A stretch of DNA of 64,000 nucleotides from Rhynochetos jubatus (taxonomy: Eukaryota; Chordata; Aves; Eurypygiformes; Rhynochetidae), in contig CM050659.1 in assembly GCA_027574665.1 (NCBI GenBank), positions 15,663,001-15,727,000 on the forward strand, read 5' to 3'. The notes beneath the pieces were generated by a model. It ran no database searches. It saw only the letters and a list, made by a program, of their open reading frames with translations, and was not told the DNA's origin. Below are positions 34,301 to 64,000 of this stretch, one piece after another (within the stretch, counting starts at the first letter, position 1; each line of letters starts with the position of its first letter). The translations under genes were made by a program, and so were the position numbers.

Positions 34301-35843
34301 GTTCACAACTAAAAGCAGAAAGATAGGAGTAAAGCAGTAAAGCAAGAAGGATCCAAACCAAAGATTTCTGTTAGCATCCTCTGCAACAAACAATGCCTAT
34401 TTTTTTCTACATTCCTTAACGACCACAATATGATATCCTTTAATAGCACCCAATTAAGTGGGAACAATAATTTGTTTGCTCCTCTAAGAAACGAAAATGA
34501 ATGAGCCACGACAGTTTTCTTCCAAGCTCCATCTGAGGCCTTTACCTCTGCAAACATTTGGAGATCACAGGGAAACTTGGGGGCTGTTATTCATGTGTTT
34601 TTTGACCCACAAGAATTCGCTTTACATGGCTAGCTCTAAAAAAAATATAAATAAGAATTTCCAAACTGACGATGAAGTACAAGTCAGGAAGAGCTATGCA
34701 AAAACTGTATTTTTGCATAACAGTAGGCCAAAGACATCAGCAAAAACGTGTTTTACTGTATATGGAAACAAAGACTCACAATTGTATCCCTAACAGGCTC
34801 ATCCAGTGTGGAGTAGTCTTCATCAGGAGAGTGAGATCCAACAGGAACAGTAATCTCCCCTTCCACTGGAAGGTCTTCAGATATTGACACATCTGCGAGA
34901 CCTGCAAACTAGATGTTTTTTAAAATGTTTAAACCAGCTCATATTCACTTTAGATGTTTTTCCACTGGGTTTAGGAGGAAAACAACTGCTCAGAATTCAA
35001 AGATACAGCACAGTAACACAGCCAACAACAAATCCCAACAGCTGTCAGCCTGACTTAAACAGCTCACAGTCTGAAGGGACGGATAGATACGTACAAGCAA
35101 AGCATTTTGGTTTTCTGCACTAACTCCCAGTAACTTGCTTTCTGTCACCTATTCAGCCAGCGAGAACCCCAGGAAGTAAAAAGCTTGTTTATGTTTTTTT
35201 AGGTAATGTAATGCCCAGTGGCTGTACAGCCACACCGATGTGCCAGACGCAGAGTCCGTCACGGACTCCGGGAGGAAACAACCCATGAGAAACTGCACAG
35301 ACACCTACAGCCCGCGCACGAAGCCACAGCTGTTACGGGCCCAACACTAACAAACCCCATCTCCACCCAAGCGGAAGGTTAAAGCACTGGCGTTCCCAGA
35401 GATGAACTGCCCGCCCAGTTCTGCAGTGAACGCCAGGGCAGACGGGGCAGGTGGCAAGCAGCGGGGAGGCAGCGGTAGGAGGCCGACGGCCCCCGCACCC
35501 TGCCCTCCGTGCGACCCGGCGGCTGCCAAGGCCTCCCAGCAGTCCGCTCCCCACACACAGGGCATTCCCGGCCGCAGCACGCACCGCAGCCCGCCGCATC
35601 GCCCTCCGCGCCCGGGCAGCGGCGGCGACCGGAGCTCCCGCTGCGCCGTTAGGCCCTCTCCTGCCGGTAAAGGCAGAGGCCGGGCGGACCGCACCTTCCC
35701 ACGCCCGCCGCGGCCGCAGCCGAGCCCCGCCACCCCACCCGAAGCCTACCGCAGCCCGCTAGCAGGGACCGAGGTCGCCCGCCCGCTCCCGCCGCCCCAC
35801 TCACCAACGACGCCGCGGCGCCGCTCCCCTCCGCCGCCGCCAT
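31253..35843 (-). CDS. YIPF6: YIPF6, complete seven-exon coding region
   Basis: YIPF6 is a YIP1-family membrane protein of the Golgi, linked to Rab-dependent transport and secretory granule formation. Joining seven minus-strand exons (35843-35805, 34908-34780, 34252-34174, 33777-33735, 32354-32229, 32122-31965, 31371-31253) gives 693 nt, or 230 aa, close to the recalled human length of about 236. All junctions keep frame (phases 0,0,1,2,2,1) and all introns are GT-AG. The cytosolic N-terminus holds PVEGEIT; five hydrophobic segments follow from about residue 86, and the end is WMILTFTPQ. The N-terminus is shorter than mammalian. The gene is head to head with OPHN1. Besides a CR1 in intron 4, its introns hold nothing recognised. 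Confidence 0.95.
31965..32122 (-). CDS. YIPF6: YIPF6 exon 6
   Basis: The exon encodes [20 protein letters not shown] and continues through [14 protein letters not shown], which are membrane segments 3 and 4. The acceptor is TTTCCAG and the donor GTGAGT. The GYCVLPL motif is typical of YIP1 proteins. Residues about 139-192 of the protein. Confidence 0.95.
32229..32354 (-). CDS. YIPF6: YIPF6 exon 5
   Basis: It encodes [20 protein letters not shown] and the second membrane segment, ending in NSKLLGGT with a split isoleucine. The acceptor is CAACAG and the donor GTGAGT. It covers residues about 97-139. Confidence 0.95.
33365..33724 (-). mobile_element. CR1 LINE fragment, 5'-truncated
   Basis: The element lies on the minus strand, so it reads in the same direction as YIPF6. 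Its 3' end is at 33365, where the plus strand starts TCATAGAATCCTAGAA, the mirror of the ATTCTATGA-type CR1 tail. It runs about 360 bp and breaks off at 33724, where similarity to the usual CR1 sequence after CCCCGGAGCCTT ends. Truncation at the 5' side is normal for this family. No intact reverse transcriptase frame is present. It sits in YIPF6 intron 4, about 9 bp from the exon-4 donor. Confidence 0.93.
33735..33777 (-). CDS. YIPF6: YIPF6 exon 4 (43 nt)
   Basis: This short exon encodes [13 protein letters not shown] between split codons (W at the start, L at the end) and begins the first membrane segment. The acceptor is ACCTACAG. The donor GTAAGTACTT is intact although a CR1 copy starts about 9 bp into the intron. 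Confidence 0.93.
34174..34252 (-). CDS. YIPF6: YIPF6 exon 3
   Basis: It encodes [20 protein letters not shown] and SALLRD, the conserved pre-membrane region, plus the first base of a tryptophan codon. The acceptor is TATTTCAG and the donor GTACGT. Confidence 0.95.
34780..34908 (-). CDS. YIPF6: YIPF6 exon 2
   Basis: The exon has 43 codons, from [20 protein letters not shown] to DEPVRDTI, all cytosolic. The true acceptor is CATCTAG at 34909. A CAG six bases further in is a competing site, but using it would shift the frame relative to exon 1, so the upstream TAG is chosen. Confidence 0.92.
35805..35843 (-). CDS. YIPF6: YIPF6 exon 1 (start codon)
   Basis: It encodes [13 protein letters not shown] from an ATG with strong context (A at -3, G at +4) and ends in phase 0 at a GTGAGT donor. 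The start codon is embedded in a YY1-like motif. It lies at the edge of the shared CpG island. Confidence 0.9.
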
Positions 35844-35847
35844 CTTG
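35835..35847 (-). promoter_or_regulatory. YIPF6: YY1-like site over the YIPF6 start codon
   Basis: The minus-strand sequence CCAAGATGGCGGC contains the YY1 consensus AAGATGGCGGC. YY1 sites just downstream of the transcription start, overlapping an ATG, are a known class of TATA-less housekeeping promoters. Occupancy is inferred. Confidence 0.6.
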
Positions 35848-35875
35848 GCTGCCCCGGCGACGTGGAGCCCGTGTA

Positions 35876-35883
35876 TACGTCAT
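35876..35883 (-). promoter_or_regulatory. CRE/ATF-like site
   Basis: The minus strand reads ATGACGTA, a near-consensus CREB/ATF element, 33 bp upstream of the YIPF6 ATG and inside the divergent promoter. It could act on either gene. Confidence 0.5.
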
Positions 35884-36151
35884 CAACGTGCGCGGCGACC
35901 GCCGACGAGTAACGCGCCGCCAAGGCGTCCATGGCAACGCGGGCGGGACACCTCCCTCCCCCCGCTCCGCCCCGCCAGCAGGGGGCGCCCTCGCCGCGCG
36001 CGGCCGGCCTGGCCTGGGGCGGTGGTACCACGCGCAGCCCCCGAGGCCTTCCCCGTGCCGTGGCTCGGGAGGGGGCCAACCCCTGGCCTCGCCGGGCCCA
36101 AACAAACACCTGCTGCGGGATTAAACGCCAAGTCTCGTTCATGGCCTCTGA

Positions 36152-64000
<27,849 letters not shown>

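Overview
This is eukaryotic nuclear DNA from a vertebrate, almost certainly a bird. Two 5'-truncated CR1 LINE copies carry the avian-type 3' end (33365-33724 and 37591-37858). The spliced genes match vertebrate families exon by exon, repeat content is low, and CpG islands mark the promoters. The gene order STARD8 - YIPF6 - OPHN1 is the order known from human Xq12, so the window looks like the avian equivalent of that segment. This identification rests on recalled protein families and synteny; no database was searched.

Region 1-28.0 kb (minus strand): the 5' part of STARD8, a Rho GTPase-activating protein of the DLC family. It is nearly all intron. Two short coding exons are well supported: a first coding exon at 12238-12282 and a 34-nt exon at 7760-7793. 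A CpG island with a strong splice donor at 1453 looks like a separate non-coding first exon. A 190-codon open exon with a clean phase-0 donor (21685-22251) and a CpG-dense candidate first exon (27868-28011) may belong to longer STARD8 transcripts or to an undescribed neighbour. The SAM, RhoGAP and START exons must lie beyond the left edge.

Region 28.6-35.8 kb (minus strand): complete YIPF6, a five-pass Golgi membrane protein of the YIP1 family. Seven coding exons with consistent phases give 230 aa. A putative 2.7-kb 3' UTR ends near a canonical poly(A) signal at 28603-28608. A CR1 insertion ends about 9 bp from the exon-4 splice donor.

Region 35.3-37.4 kb: a bidirectional CpG-island promoter. 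The YIPF6 and OPHN1 start codons lie 900 bp apart, head to head, with YY1-like and CRE-like sites on the YIPF6 side, and a G-quadruplex motif and a short upstream ORF on the OPHN1 side.

Region 36.7-64.0 kb (plus strand): the first four coding exons of OPHN1 (oligophrenin-1), residues 1 to about 110 of the N-terminal BAR domain. They are separated by introns of 19.9, 4.5 and 2.6 kb, and the gene runs off the right edge.

No convincing RNA genes, CRISPR arrays, prophage or bacterial-type features were seen. Most long open frames here are by-products of GC-rich, stop-poor sequence. Two RhoGAP genes (STARD8 and OPHN1) flank a Golgi-trafficking gene, but nothing in the sequence shows that they work together.
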